From Ancylobacter novellus (GTDB lineage Bacteria > Pseudomonadota > Alphaproteobacteria > Rhizobiales > Xanthobacteraceae): DNA of 56,338 bases. The translations under genes were made by a program, and so were the position numbers. How positions within the stretch are numbered: position 1 is the first letter of the stretch; every line of letters begins with the position of its first letter. The stretch lies in contig QFQD01000010.1 in NCBI GenBank assembly GCA_003241485.1, positions 1 to 56,338 on the forward strand, read 5' to 3'. Positions 8,653 through 16,387 of this stretch are shown piece by piece. Below the pieces are notes generated by a model that was not told where the DNA came from, did not search any database, and was given only the letters and a program-made list of their open reading frames with translations.

Positions 8653-9665
8653 TGCGCGCGCTCGTGCTCGCCACGTTTCTGCTTGCGCTGGGAAGCTCGG
8701 CGCATGCGCAGCAACAGGAAGGCGGCCCGCCTCCCGGCGTCACCGCTCCGCCGCCGGCGACCCGCGCCACCCCGAGCAAGGCCCCCGCCTCCATCGCGCT
8801 GGACAGCAAGAAAGCGGCGGCCAAGCCGAAGCCCGACCCTGCCTTCGCCGCGTTCCAGCGCGGCAGGTTCAAGACCGCCTTCGACCTCGCCGTGACGCGC
8901 GCCAAGGTGCAGGGCGACCCCATCGCCATGGTGCTGGCCGCCGAGCTGCTGTCGCAGGGCTATGGCGTGCGGCAGGATTCCGACGCCGCCCGCAAATGGC
9001 TCGAAGCCGCGGCCGCCAAGGGCAATGCCGACGCGCTGTTCACCCTCGGCTCCATGGCGCTGATGTCGGGATCGGGCGAAGCCAAGAACCAGTCGATAGA
9101 CCTGCTCAAGCGGTCGGCGGAAAAGGGCAACACCGCCGCCGCCTATAATCTCGGCCTCGTCTACCTGCAGGGCACGGCGGCGCCCAAGGAGCCCGCCATC
9201 GCCGCCGAATGGTTCGCCAAGGCCGCAGACAAGGACCAGCCCGACGCGCTCTACGCCCTGGCCACGCTCTATCGCGACGGCAATGGCGTGCCCAAGGACC
9301 TCGGCGAGACCGCGCGGCTGCTGCAACGCGCCGACGAGATCGGCAGCCCGGTCGCCACCACCGAGCTCGCCATCATGGTGTTCAACGGCTCCGGCGTGCC
9401 GCGGGACGAGGCGCGCGCCGCCGCGCTGTTCCACAAGGCGGCGCTGGCCGGCAACGCCATCGCGCAGAACCGCTATGCCCGCATCCTCTCCGCCGGGCGC
9501 GGCGTGCCGCAGGACAAGGTCGCCGCCGCCGCCTGGCACGCGGCCGCCAAGGCGCAGAAGCTCGACGACCCGATGCTGGACAAGATGGTGGCCGAGCTGA
9601 CGCCCGAGCAACGCGCCGAGGTCGATGCGCGGGTCAAGTCGTGGCGCCTCGCGGCCCTGCAATAG
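8652..9665 (+). CDS. Exported Sel1-like repeat (TPR-type) protein
   Basis: A 337-residue protein with a signal peptide (MRALVLATFLLALGSSAHAQ, cleavage near residue 20), a short Pro/Ala linker, and then at least five Sel1-like repeats of about 36 residues. Repeat units carry A-x-W-x-x-A-A-x-x-G-x-x-x-A and G-x-G-V-P-x-D: YGVRQDSDAARKWLEAAA, PAIAAEWFAKAAD, GNGVPKDLGETARLL, GSGVPRDEARAAALF and GRGVPQDKVAAAAWH. Such solenoids mediate protein-protein contacts in the periplasm or envelope. The ATG overlaps the preceding stop, so it is co-translated with the ThiE-like gene. Confidence 0.88.
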   Translation: MRALVLATFLLALGSSAHAQQQEGGPPPGVTAPPPATRATPSKAPASIALDSKKAAAKPKPDPAFAAFQRGRFKTAFDLAVTRAKVQGDPIAMVLAAELLSQGYGVRQDSDAARKWLEAAAAKGNADALFTLGSMALMSGSGEAKNQSIDLLKRSAEKGNTAAAYNLGLVYLQGTAAPKEPAIAAEWFAKAADKDQPDALYALATLYRDGNGVPKDLGETARLLQRADEIGSPVATTELAIMVFNGSGVPRDEARAAALFHKAALAGNAIAQNRYARILSAGRGVPQDKVAAAAWHAAAKAQKLDDPMLDKMVAELTPEQRAEVDARVKSWRLAALQ

Positions 9666-9950
9666 GTTCGTTGCCATGTCGGAAACGAGCCTGGCGGGCA
9701 TCCTCACGGCGGATTGTCCGCGCTGCCCTTCGGTCGAAGCCTTGCCCGCGCCGCGCCGCGCCGCTACTCATCTGGGCGCGCGGTCCTGGGGAGCGGGCAG
9801 CGCGCGGCCTGAGTGCGGCCCGATCGGATGAAACAGCCCATGTTTCGTCCCCTCGGCACGTCGCCATTGAATTGTGTGAAGAGAGACGGATTCGCCGCTC
9901 TAGACTGCGGATATCGACCCGGCCTCAGCGTCAGAACCAGGGGTAGCCGT

Positions 9951-12900
9951 TTGGCCTTCAACCGTCGATTCCCACGGCTCACGCTGGCCTGCTGGCCGGC
10001 GATCGGGCGGCTGGTATTCGCCTTCCTCGCGCTTGTCCTGGCGAGCGCGTTCCCGGTATCCGGCGCCAATGCGCTGGAGGCGGTGGCGATCCGTCTCGAC
10101 GCGCTGGTGGTCGACCTTGCCCCGGCGATCGAAAAGCACAGCAGCGACACCGACCGCATCCAGGTCTCCACCGTTCCCGGTGCCGACGGCATCGTGCGGC
10201 GCATCGAGGTGCGCTCGGTGGCGCCGGGTCCGAATGGCAGCAAATGGGCGGTGTTCGCGCTGGCCAACAACACGGACGAACAGGTCGACCGGCTGATCGT
10301 CGCCCCGCATTACCGCATGGTCGGCTCCGGCGTGTTCTGGCCGGACCTCGGCAACCGGCGCATCCTCAACATTACCGCGAGCCAGGGCTTCCGCCCCGAG
10401 CGGCAGAACGATCCGGACGCGGACGTCTACCTCATCACGCTCGATCCCGGCACCACGGTCACGCTGGTGGCCGAGCTTGCCGATTCCGGCCTGCCGCAGC
10501 TCTATCTGTGGGAGCCGGAAGCCTACAAGGACAAGGTCAACAGCTTCACGCTGTATAACGGCATCGTCATCGGCATTGCCGGCCTTCTGGCGCTCTTCCT
10601 CACCATCCTTTTCGTGGTGAAGGGCAGCGCCATGTTCCCGGCCGCCGCGCTGCTGGCCTGGGCGGTGCTGGGCTATATCGGCCTCGATTTCGGCTTCTGG
10701 ACCAAGGTGTTCGGCATCTCGCCGCTGGCGCAGCAATTCTGGCGCGCCGCGGGCGAGGCGATCCTCGCCGCGACGCTGGTGGTGTTCCTGTTCGCCTATC
10801 TCAACCTCAACCGCTGGCATGTGCGCTACGCCCACATCACCGCCGGCTGGCTGGTGTTCCTCGCCGCCATTGTCGGGCTGGCGCTGCTCGACCCCTCCGC
10901 CGCCGCCGGCATCGCCCGCCCCTCGCTGCTGGTCGTCTCGATCATGGGCTTCGCGGTGGTGCTGTGGCTGTCGTTCCACCGCTACGACCGCGCCGTCCTC
11001 ATCATTCCCACCCTGCTGCTGCTGGTGGTGTGGGTGATTACGGCCGGCATGGCGGTGTCGGGCCGCATCGGCAACGATCTCGTGGCGCCGGCCCTGCTGG
11101 GCGGGCTGGTGCTCATCGTCATGCTGATCGGCTTCACCGTCATGCAGCACGCCTTCGCCGGCATCGGCTCGGTGGCGGGCAGCGCGCAGGAGCTGGAGCG
11201 CCGGGCGCTGGCAGTGGCCGGCTCGGGCGACATCGTGTGGGACTGGGACGTCGACACTGACCGCATCCATGTGAGCCCGGAAGCCGAGCATCTGCTCGGC
11301 CTCAAGCACGGCACGCTGGAAACCGAAGCCGCCGGCTGGCTCGACATCATCCACCCCGCCGACCGCGACCGCTTCCGCGCCACGCTGGACGGGCTGCTCG
11401 ACCAGCGGCGCGGGCGCATCGACCAGGATTTCCGCCTGCGCGCGCATGACGGGCACTATCTGTGGTTCAACCTGCGCGCCCGGCCGGTGGTCGGCACCGA
11501 TGGCGAGGTGGTGCGCTGCATCGGCACGCTGTCGGACGTGACCGACGTGCGCACCGCCGAGGAGCGCATGCTGCACGATGCGGTGCATGACAACCTCACA
11601 GGCCTGCCCAACCGCGAGCTGTTCCTCGACCGGCTGTCCTCCGCCAACGGCTTCGCCCGCGCCGACGACACGCTCAAACCCACGATCATGCTGATCGACA
11701 TCGACCGCTTCCAGCAGGTCAATGCGAGCCTTGGCATGCCGGCGGGCGATTCCATCCTGCTCACCGTGGCGCGACGGCTGATGCGGCTGACCAAGCAGCA
11801 GGACACGCTGGCGCGCCTCGGCAGCGACCATTTTGCGCTCATCCTCATGTCTGAGCGCGATCCCGAGCGCATCACCGCCTTCGCCGATACGCTGCGCCGC
11901 ACGCTGCGCGCGCCCATCACCTTCGGCGACCGCGAGATCTTCATCACCGCCTCCATCGGCCTCCTGCTGGCGGACGGGCAGAAGCGCGCGCCGAACGAGA
12001 TGCTGCGCGACGCCGAGCTGGCGATGTATTTCGCCAAGCGCGTCGGCGGCGACCGCATCGAGGTGTTCCGGCCCTCCATGCGCACCCACAAGCTCGACCG
12101 CCTGACCATGGAGAACGACCTGCGCCAGGCGCTGGAGCGCGGCGAGATCAGCATCGTCTACCAGCCGGTGGTCGACCTCGCCACGCGCGCGGTCGCGGGC
12201 TTCGAGGCGATGGCGCGCTGGCAGCACCCCACGCTCGGCACGCTGGCGCCGGACGATTTCTTCGGCATCGCCGAGGATACCGGCCTCATCCTCGATATCG
12301 GCCTGTTCTCGCTCGACACCGCCGCCCGCCAGCTCGGCGGCTGGCAGCGCAGCCTGCGCGGCGAGCCGATCTTCGTCTCGGTCAACATCTCCTCGCGCCA
12401 GATGCTGCGGCACGACCTGCTGCAGGAAATCAAGGCTATCCTCGCCCGCAATGTGGTGGCGCCCGGCACGCTGAAGCTGGAGCTGGCCGAATCGCTGGCG
12501 ATGGAGAACCCGGAATATGCCGCGCAGATTCTCCTGCGCATGCGCGAATTGGGCGCGGGCCTGTCGCTGGACGATTTCGGCACGGGCTATTCCTCGCTGG
12601 CCTATCTCCAGCGCTTCCCCTTCGACACCATCAAGGTCGACCGTACCTTCATGAAGGCGCTGGGGCGCAGCGGCAACAAGGCGCAGCGGCCGATCATCCT
12701 GCGCACCATCATCAACATGGCGCATGATCTCGGCATGGACATCGTGGCCGAGGGCATCGAGAGCGAGCAGGCCGCGGCAGCGCTGGCCAAGCTCGGCTGC
12801 CGCTATGGGCAGGGCAAGCTGTTCGGTGAGCCGGTATCGGCGGAAGAGGCGCGCAAGCTGCTGCAGCCCGACGCGGCCGCCGCCTCGCTGCTGGAGCGCG

Positions 12901-13121
12901 GCCGCGTGCTCGCGCGCGGCGCCCGCCCGGCGCCCAAGGACGCCCCCGCGGCGCCTGCGAACGGCAATGGCGCGGCGGGCAAGGTCGCTGTCATGGAGAA
13001 GGTTGCCGCCCGCCCGGCGCCAGCCGCCGCCGAAACGCCCGCGAGTGAAGCCGCGCGCCCGGCCGCAGCGCCCGGTAAATCCGCGCCGAAGCCTGCCCCG
13101 AAGCCCGCGCCGCAGAGCTGA
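9951..13121 (+). CDS. Membrane c-di-GMP signalling protein: 7TM, PAS, degenerate GGDEF, EAL
   Basis: About 1056 residues. N-terminal signal-like helix, a periplasmic sensor region (about 30-190), about seven membrane helices (about 200-400, 7TMR-DISM-like), PAS (about 420-540), GGDEF domain (about 540-715), EAL domain (about 720-970) and an Ala/Pro tail. The GGDEF site reads GSDHF (residues 624-628), so cyclase activity is unlikely. The EAL motif reads EAM (Glu at 752), and the other phosphodiesterase features remain: VNISSRQ, ELAES, LDDFGTGYSSL, IKVDRTF and EGIES. It may therefore hydrolyse c-di-GMP or only bind it. Start choice: TTG 9951 follows AGGGGT and gives a clean signal sequence; in-frame alternatives are ATG 9828, ATG 9840 and GTG 9813. 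Confidence 0.88.
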   Translation: MAFNRRFPRLTLACWPAIGRLVFAFLALVLASAFPVSGANALEAVAIRLDALVVDLAPAIEKHSSDTDRIQVSTVPGADGIVRRIEVRSVAPGPNGSKWAVFALANNTDEQVDRLIVAPHYRMVGSGVFWPDLGNRRILNITASQGFRPERQNDPDADVYLITLDPGTTVTLVAELADSGLPQLYLWEPEAYKDKVNSFTLYNGIVIGIAGLLALFLTILFVVKGSAMFPAAALLAWAVLGYIGLDFGFWTKVFGISPLAQQFWRAAGEAILAATLVVFLFAYLNLNRWHVRYAHITAGWLVFLAAIVGLALLDPSAAAGIARPSLLVVSIMGFAVVLWLSFHRYDRAVLIIPTLLLLVVWVITAGMAVSGRIGNDLVAPALLGGLVLIVMLIGFTVMQHAFAGIGSVAGSAQELERRALAVAGSGDIVWDWDVDTDRIHVSPEAEHLLGLKHGTLETEAAGWLDIIHPADRDRFRATLDGLLDQRRGRIDQDFRLRAHDGHYLWFNLRARPVVGTDGEVVRCIGTLSDVTDVRTAEERMLHDAVHDNLTGLPNRELFLDRLSSANGFARADDTLKPTIMLIDIDRFQQVNASLGMPAGDSILLTVARRLMRLTKQQDTLARLGSDHFALILMSERDPERITAFADTLRRTLRAPITFGDREIFITASIGLLLADGQKRAPNEMLRDAELAMYFAKRVGGDRIEVFRPSMRTHKLDRLTMENDLRQALERGEISIVYQPVVDLATRAVAGFEAMARWQHPTLGTLAPDDFFGIAEDTGLILDIGLFSLDTAARQLGGWQRSLRGEPIFVSVNISSRQMLRHDLLQEIKAILARNVVAPGTLKLELAESLAMENPEYAAQILLRMRELGAGLSLDDFGTGYSSLAYLQRFPFDTIKVDRTFMKALGRSGNKAQRPIILRTIINMAHDLGMDIVAEGIESEQAAAALAKLGCRYGQGKLFGEPVSAEEARKLLQPDAAAASLLERGRVLARGARPAPKDAPAAPANGNGAAGKVAVMEKVAARPAPAAAETPASEAARPAAAPGKSAPKPAPKPAPQS

Positions 13122-13161
13122 GCGGGCACGGCCCCAACGCGCTCACGCCGTCCGAAAAGCC

Positions 13162-13800
13162 TCAGGCGTGGCCGGCGTCGGAGGAGAGCATGCCCGGATC
13201 GATGCCGATCTTGCGCAAGGCGAGGTCGTATTTCGCGCCGGCATCGGCATCGAACACCAGCGCGCTGTCCGCCGGGCAGTGCAGCCAGCCATTCTGCTGG
13301 ATCTCGTTCTCCAGCTGCCCCGGCGCCCAGCCGGCATAGCCCAGCGCCAGCAGGGCATTGGCCGGGCCGCCGCCGGCCGCGATCGCCTTCAAGATGTCGA
13401 GCGTCGCGGTCAGGCAGATGCCGTCGTCGATCGGCAGCGTCGAATCCTGGATGAAGAAATCGGAGGAGTGCAGCACGAAGCCGCGCCCGGTCTCCACCGG
13501 CCCGCCCTTCAGCACCTTCACCCCGCCGGCGCTGCGCGGCAGGTGGATGCGCTCTTCCTGCGGGATCACGTCGAGCTGCACGAGGAGATCGGTGAATTTG
13601 ATGTTGCTGGCCGGCTGGTTGACGATGATGCCCATCGCCCCCTCCGGCGAATGGGCGCACAGATAGATCACCGCGCGGGCAAAGCGCTCGTCGCGCATGC
13701 CGGGCATGGCCACCAGCATCTGCCCTTCGAGAAACGTCCCGCCTGAGCCGCCCCCGGAGCCGCCGCCTGACTTGCCGCTGCCTTCTCGACCGATCCACAT
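13162..13800 (-). CDS. YqgE/AlgH family protein (UPF0301)
   Basis: A 212-residue YqgE/AlgH family member. After a Gly/Ser-rich N-terminal stretch comes the conserved core: FLEGQMLVAMPGMRDERFARAVIYLC, SPEGAMGIIVNQP, KGGPVETGRGFVLHS, and a C-terminal GYAGWAPGQLENEIQQNGWL. The family is named after Pseudomonas algH, but its molecular role is not settled. It converges on the EAL-protein gene with a 40-base gap and is divergent from the DsbD-like gene. The start could be somewhat later than ATG 13800, since the first 20 residues are low-complexity. Confidence 0.93.
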   Translation of the reverse strand: MWIGREGSGKSGGGSGGGSGGTFLEGQMLVAMPGMRDERFARAVIYLCAHSPEGAMGIIVNQPASNIKFTDLLVQLDVIPQEERIHLPRSAGGVKVLKGGPVETGRGFVLHSSDFFIQDSTLPIDDGICLTATLDILKAIAAGGGPANALLALGYAGWAPGQLENEIQQNGWLHCPADSALVFDADAGAKYDLALRKIGIDPGMLSSDAGHA

Positions 13801-13937
13801 AAGGGAAAGCGTAATCCTCGCAGGTTCATTTTCAACCCCCCGAGGCGCGGCGCGAAGCCGGCCCGTCCGGCAAACTCACACGAAAGTGCGAACGGCGACG
13901 CTTCTCGCCGGACCCGCAAGAGGCTATCGGGCTCAAT

Positions 13938-14795
13938 ATGGTTCATCGCCTTCCTCGCATCCTCGCCCTCACCGCACTGTCCGCCGCCACCTTCGCCGCG
14001 GCCCTGCCGGTTCATGCCGAAATCGGCTCCGACTGGACCGCACCGAGCGGGACGGCCGTGCGGCTGGTGGCCGGGGAGAAGACGGATGGCGCACTGACTG
14101 GCGGCGTGCAGATCCGCCTCTCGCCCGGCTGGAAGACCTATTGGCGCTACCCCGGCGACAGCGGCGTTCCGCCGCGCTTCGACTGGTCGGGCTCGCAGAA
14201 CGTCAAAGCGGTCGAGGTGCTGTGGCCCGCGCCGGTGCGCTTCGACGACGGCGGCAGCTTCTCCATCGGCTACAAGAAGGACGTGACGCTGCCGTTCCGC
14301 GTCACCCCGCGCGATGCCGGCAAGCCGGTGGAACTGGCGCTGAGCCTCGATTTCGCGGTCTGCGAGAAGATCTGCCAGCCCGCCAGCGCGGCGCTGAACC
14401 TCACCGTGCCGGCCGAAGGCGCCGGCGCCCCCTCGCCCGCTCTGGCCAACGCGTTCGCCACGGTTCCGACGCTGGCCGCGCTCGGCGCGGGCGGCACGAC
14501 GGCGGTGGAAACCGCCGTGCTGGAAGGCACGCCCGGCAGCGGCAAGCCGCAGACCATCCGCATTGTCGCCCGCGTCGCGGACCCGGCCAAGGCGGATCTC
14601 TTCGTCGAGGGACCGACGGAGGACTGGGCGCTGCCCTTGCCCGAGCGCGAGAGCGGGCCGGACGGGCGAACCGTCTTCCTCGTGCCGATCGACGGCGTCC
14701 CCAAGGGCGCCGATGTCAGCGCGACCAGGCTGCGTTTCACGCTGATTGACGGCAGCCACGCCGTCGAGGTCGACGCGCCGCTTTCTGCGCACTGA
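13938..14795 (+). CDS. Exported stand-alone DsbD-alpha-like protein
   Basis: A 285-residue protein with a signal peptide (cleavage near LPVHA, about residue 27) and a domain resembling the N-terminal periplasmic domain of thiol:disulfide interchange protein DsbD: GGVQIRLSPGWKTYWRYPGDSG, SIGYKKDVTLPFRV, and a cysteine pair CEKIC (Cys142 and Cys146) where DsbD-alpha has its redox pair. There is no membrane region and no thioredoxin domain, so it is not full-length DsbD. It may relay electrons to a periplasmic client from a CcdA or DsbD-type donor encoded elsewhere. Peroxiredoxin follows 129 bases later. Confidence 0.85.
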   Translation: MVHRLPRILALTALSAATFAAALPVHAEIGSDWTAPSGTAVRLVAGEKTDGALTGGVQIRLSPGWKTYWRYPGDSGVPPRFDWSGSQNVKAVEVLWPAPVRFDDGGSFSIGYKKDVTLPFRVTPRDAGKPVELALSLDFAVCEKICQPASAALNLTVPAEGAGAPSPALANAFATVPTLAALGAGGTTAVETAVLEGTPGSGKPQTIRIVARVADPAKADLFVEGPTEDWALPLPERESGPDGRTVFLVPIDGVPKGADVSATRLRFTLIDGSHAVEVDAPLSAH

Positions 14796-14923
14796 AATCG
14801 CTTTCCGATCAACGGGAAATGACTATTCTACCGCTCGAGCGGACCGTCCGGTCGCGCGCGACTATGGCTCGTGCGTCCAGGTTCGTTTCCCGCACGCTTT
14901 TCCAGCGCATGAAAGGACACATC

Positions 14924-15409
14924 ATGACGATCAAGGTCGGCGACCAGCTGCCGAGCGTCACCTTCCGCGTCGCCACCGAGGACGGCCCGGTTCCGAAGTC
15001 CACCGACGAGATCTTCAAGAACAAGAAGGTCGTGCTGTTCGCCGTGCCGGGCGCCTTCACGCCCACCTGCCACAAGAATCACCTGCCGAGCTTCATCGCC
15101 CGCGCCGATGAGTTCTTCGCCAAGGGCGTCGACACCATCGCCGTCACCGCGGTGAACGATCCCTTCGTGCTCGCGGCCTGGGAAAAGGCCTCGAACGCCG
15201 GCGGCAAGATCGTTTTCCTGTCGGACGGCAACGGCGAATTCGCCAAGGCCCTCGGCCTCGATTTCGATGGCTCCGCCGCCGGCCTCGGCCTGCGCTCCAA
15301 GCGCTATTCCTCGCTGGTCGACGACGGCGAAGTGCTCATCCTCAACATCGAGGATTCGCCCGGCAAGGCCGACAAGACCAACGCCGACGTGCTGCTCACG
15401 CAGTTCTGA
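14924..15409 (+). CDS. Peroxiredoxin, Prx5/AhpE type
   Basis: A 161-residue cytoplasmic thiol peroxidase that reduces hydrogen peroxide and organic hydroperoxides. The active site VPGAFTPTCHKNHLPSF carries the peroxidatic cysteine at residue 49, with Thr and Pro in the usual PxxxTxxC arrangement. The rest follows the Prx5 pattern (VTAVNDPFVLAAW, FLSDGNGEFAKALG, RSKRYSSLVDDGEV). The start ATG 14924 has GAAAGGA upstream and gives the normal family N terminus (MTIKVGDQLP); upstream in-frame codons add unrelated residues. A palindromic element follows. Confidence 0.95.
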   Translation: MTIKVGDQLPSVTFRVATEDGPVPKSTDEIFKNKKVVLFAVPGAFTPTCHKNHLPSFIARADEFFAKGVDTIAVTAVNDPFVLAAWEKASNAGGKIVFLSDGNGEFAKALGLDFDGSAAGLGLRSKRYSSLVDDGEVLILNIEDSPGKADKTNADVLLTQF

Positions 15410-15428
15410 TCGCGACCCTTACCGCGTC

Positions 15429-15458
15429 ATCCCGGACGGCCTCAGGCCGATCCGGGAT
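15429..15458. repeat. Intergenic palindrome, GTCATCCCGG family, copy 2
   Basis: ATCCCGGA (15429-15436) pairs with TCCGGGAT (15451-15458), and CGGCC with GGCCG inside, leaving a TCA loop and one unpaired base. It is preceded by CGTC, as in the other copies. It lies between the converging peroxiredoxin and YdcH-like genes and could act as a terminator. Confidence 0.7.
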
Positions 15459-15499
15459 CGAACGGGGCAGCCAAAAGCGCCCCGCTCCCCGCGTGCCAT

Positions 15500-15703
15500 T
15501 CACGCGATGATATCCGGGCAGATCTGATCCTCGACATAGCCGATACGATCCTTCAGCAGCAGCTTGCGCTTCTTGAAGCGGGCTAGCTGAAGCTGGTCGC
15601 TGGCCGGCATGGCCTGCAACGCGGCGATGGCCACGTCGAGGTCCCGATGCTCCTGCCGCAGGCGCTCGAGGAGAGCCCTCAGCTCCTGTTCCTCATCCGC
15701 CAC
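15500..15703 (-). CDS. YdcH family (DUF465) small protein A
   Basis: A 67-residue charged, helical protein of the YdcH/DUF465 family. The family core is clear: an N-terminal EEQELRALLERLRQEHRDLD helix and the C-terminal ARFKKRKLLLKDRIGYVE. Start GTG 15703 (VADEEQEL) gives the usual family length; the open frame extends upstream to 15868 with sequence that does not look like the family. Function unknown. A second DUF465 gene is divergently placed 204 bases away. Confidence 0.85.
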   Translation of the reverse strand: MADEEQELRALLERLRQEHRDLDVAIAALQAMPASDQLQLARFKKRKLLLKDRIGYVEDQICPDIIA

Positions 15704-15906
15704 TGTCTGTGTCAAACGCCTGACCCGTAGCTCGACTCGCCCCCTCGTCAGGGCTTGTCGCGAAGTATCGCCGGGCCGGGCCCGCCCTGCAACATGCCGC
15801 ACAACCGCAGCCTCATGCTGCGCTGCAGCACATCGTTTCGTCGACAGCCCCCGGGCTTCGTGACACACTCATGACGTTCGCTTCCGAAGACAAGGAGAGA
15901 TTGTCC

Positions 15907-16083
15907 ATGTCGATGCAGGCGCATGTTGCGGAACTGGAACGTCGCCACCAGGCTCTCGAAAAAGAACTGCGAGAGGAAATAAACCGCCCGTCCTCGAACG
16001 ACGTGCGGGTCGCCGATCTCAAACGGCGCAAGCTGCTTCTCAAGGATGAAATCACCCGCCTGATGAGCGCGACTGTCCACTAG
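15907..16083 (+). CDS. YdcH family (DUF465) small protein B
   Basis: A 58-residue DUF465 protein: a helical N terminus (HVAELERRHQALEKELREEI) and the family's C-terminal DLKRRKLLLKDEITRL. ATG 15907 is preceded at good spacing by AAGGAGAG (15892-15899), which decides the start over the in-frame ATG at 15871. It diverges from the related gene at 15500-15703, with which it shares the KRKLLLKD/KRRKLLLKDE motif. Function unknown. Confidence 0.88.
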   Translation: MSMQAHVAELERRHQALEKELREEINRPSSNDVRVADLKRRKLLLKDEITRLMSATVH

Positions 16084-16387
16084 GCCAGTTTCGCCGCGCG
16101 ATCTGACGCAGGCGCTTGCCGGTGGGTCACTGACCGTGGCGCGGGAGCAGGTTCGCTTTCGCTTCTCAGGTCCGGTCGGCAGGCGCCGGTATCAGACGTG
16201 ACATAAGAGCGATTTACCCCGCCGGCTCGTCAGGGCCGGCGGTTCGCGTTTGCGTCGGCGCGCGTCCGGGCGCCGGCGGCAAGGCTCGACCAAGGTCGTA
16301 AGCATTTGAGCGTTCTTGAAAGATCGGCGCAGAGCCGGGAATGTCTTTCAAAACAACAACAATATCCTTCTCCTGGGAGACGCTCAT
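16084..16387 (+). other. Intergenic region upstream of prpE
   Basis: 304 bases without a gene. It contains a perfect 8-bp hairpin, CCGCCGGC (16219-16226) with GCCGGCGG (16235-16242), possibly a terminator for the small YdcH gene. The last 60 bases are an A/C-rich leader with CAACAACAAT and a GGGAG ribosome site for prpE. No RNA gene or further reading frame is convincing. Confidence 0.5.

Noticed and set aside
9900..12725. A 941-codon reverse open frame opposite the EAL protein
   Set aside because: Composition is typical of the antisense of a high-GC gene (His, Asp, Gln and Val rich), with no domain, while the forward frame has clear PAS, GGDEF and EAL motifs.
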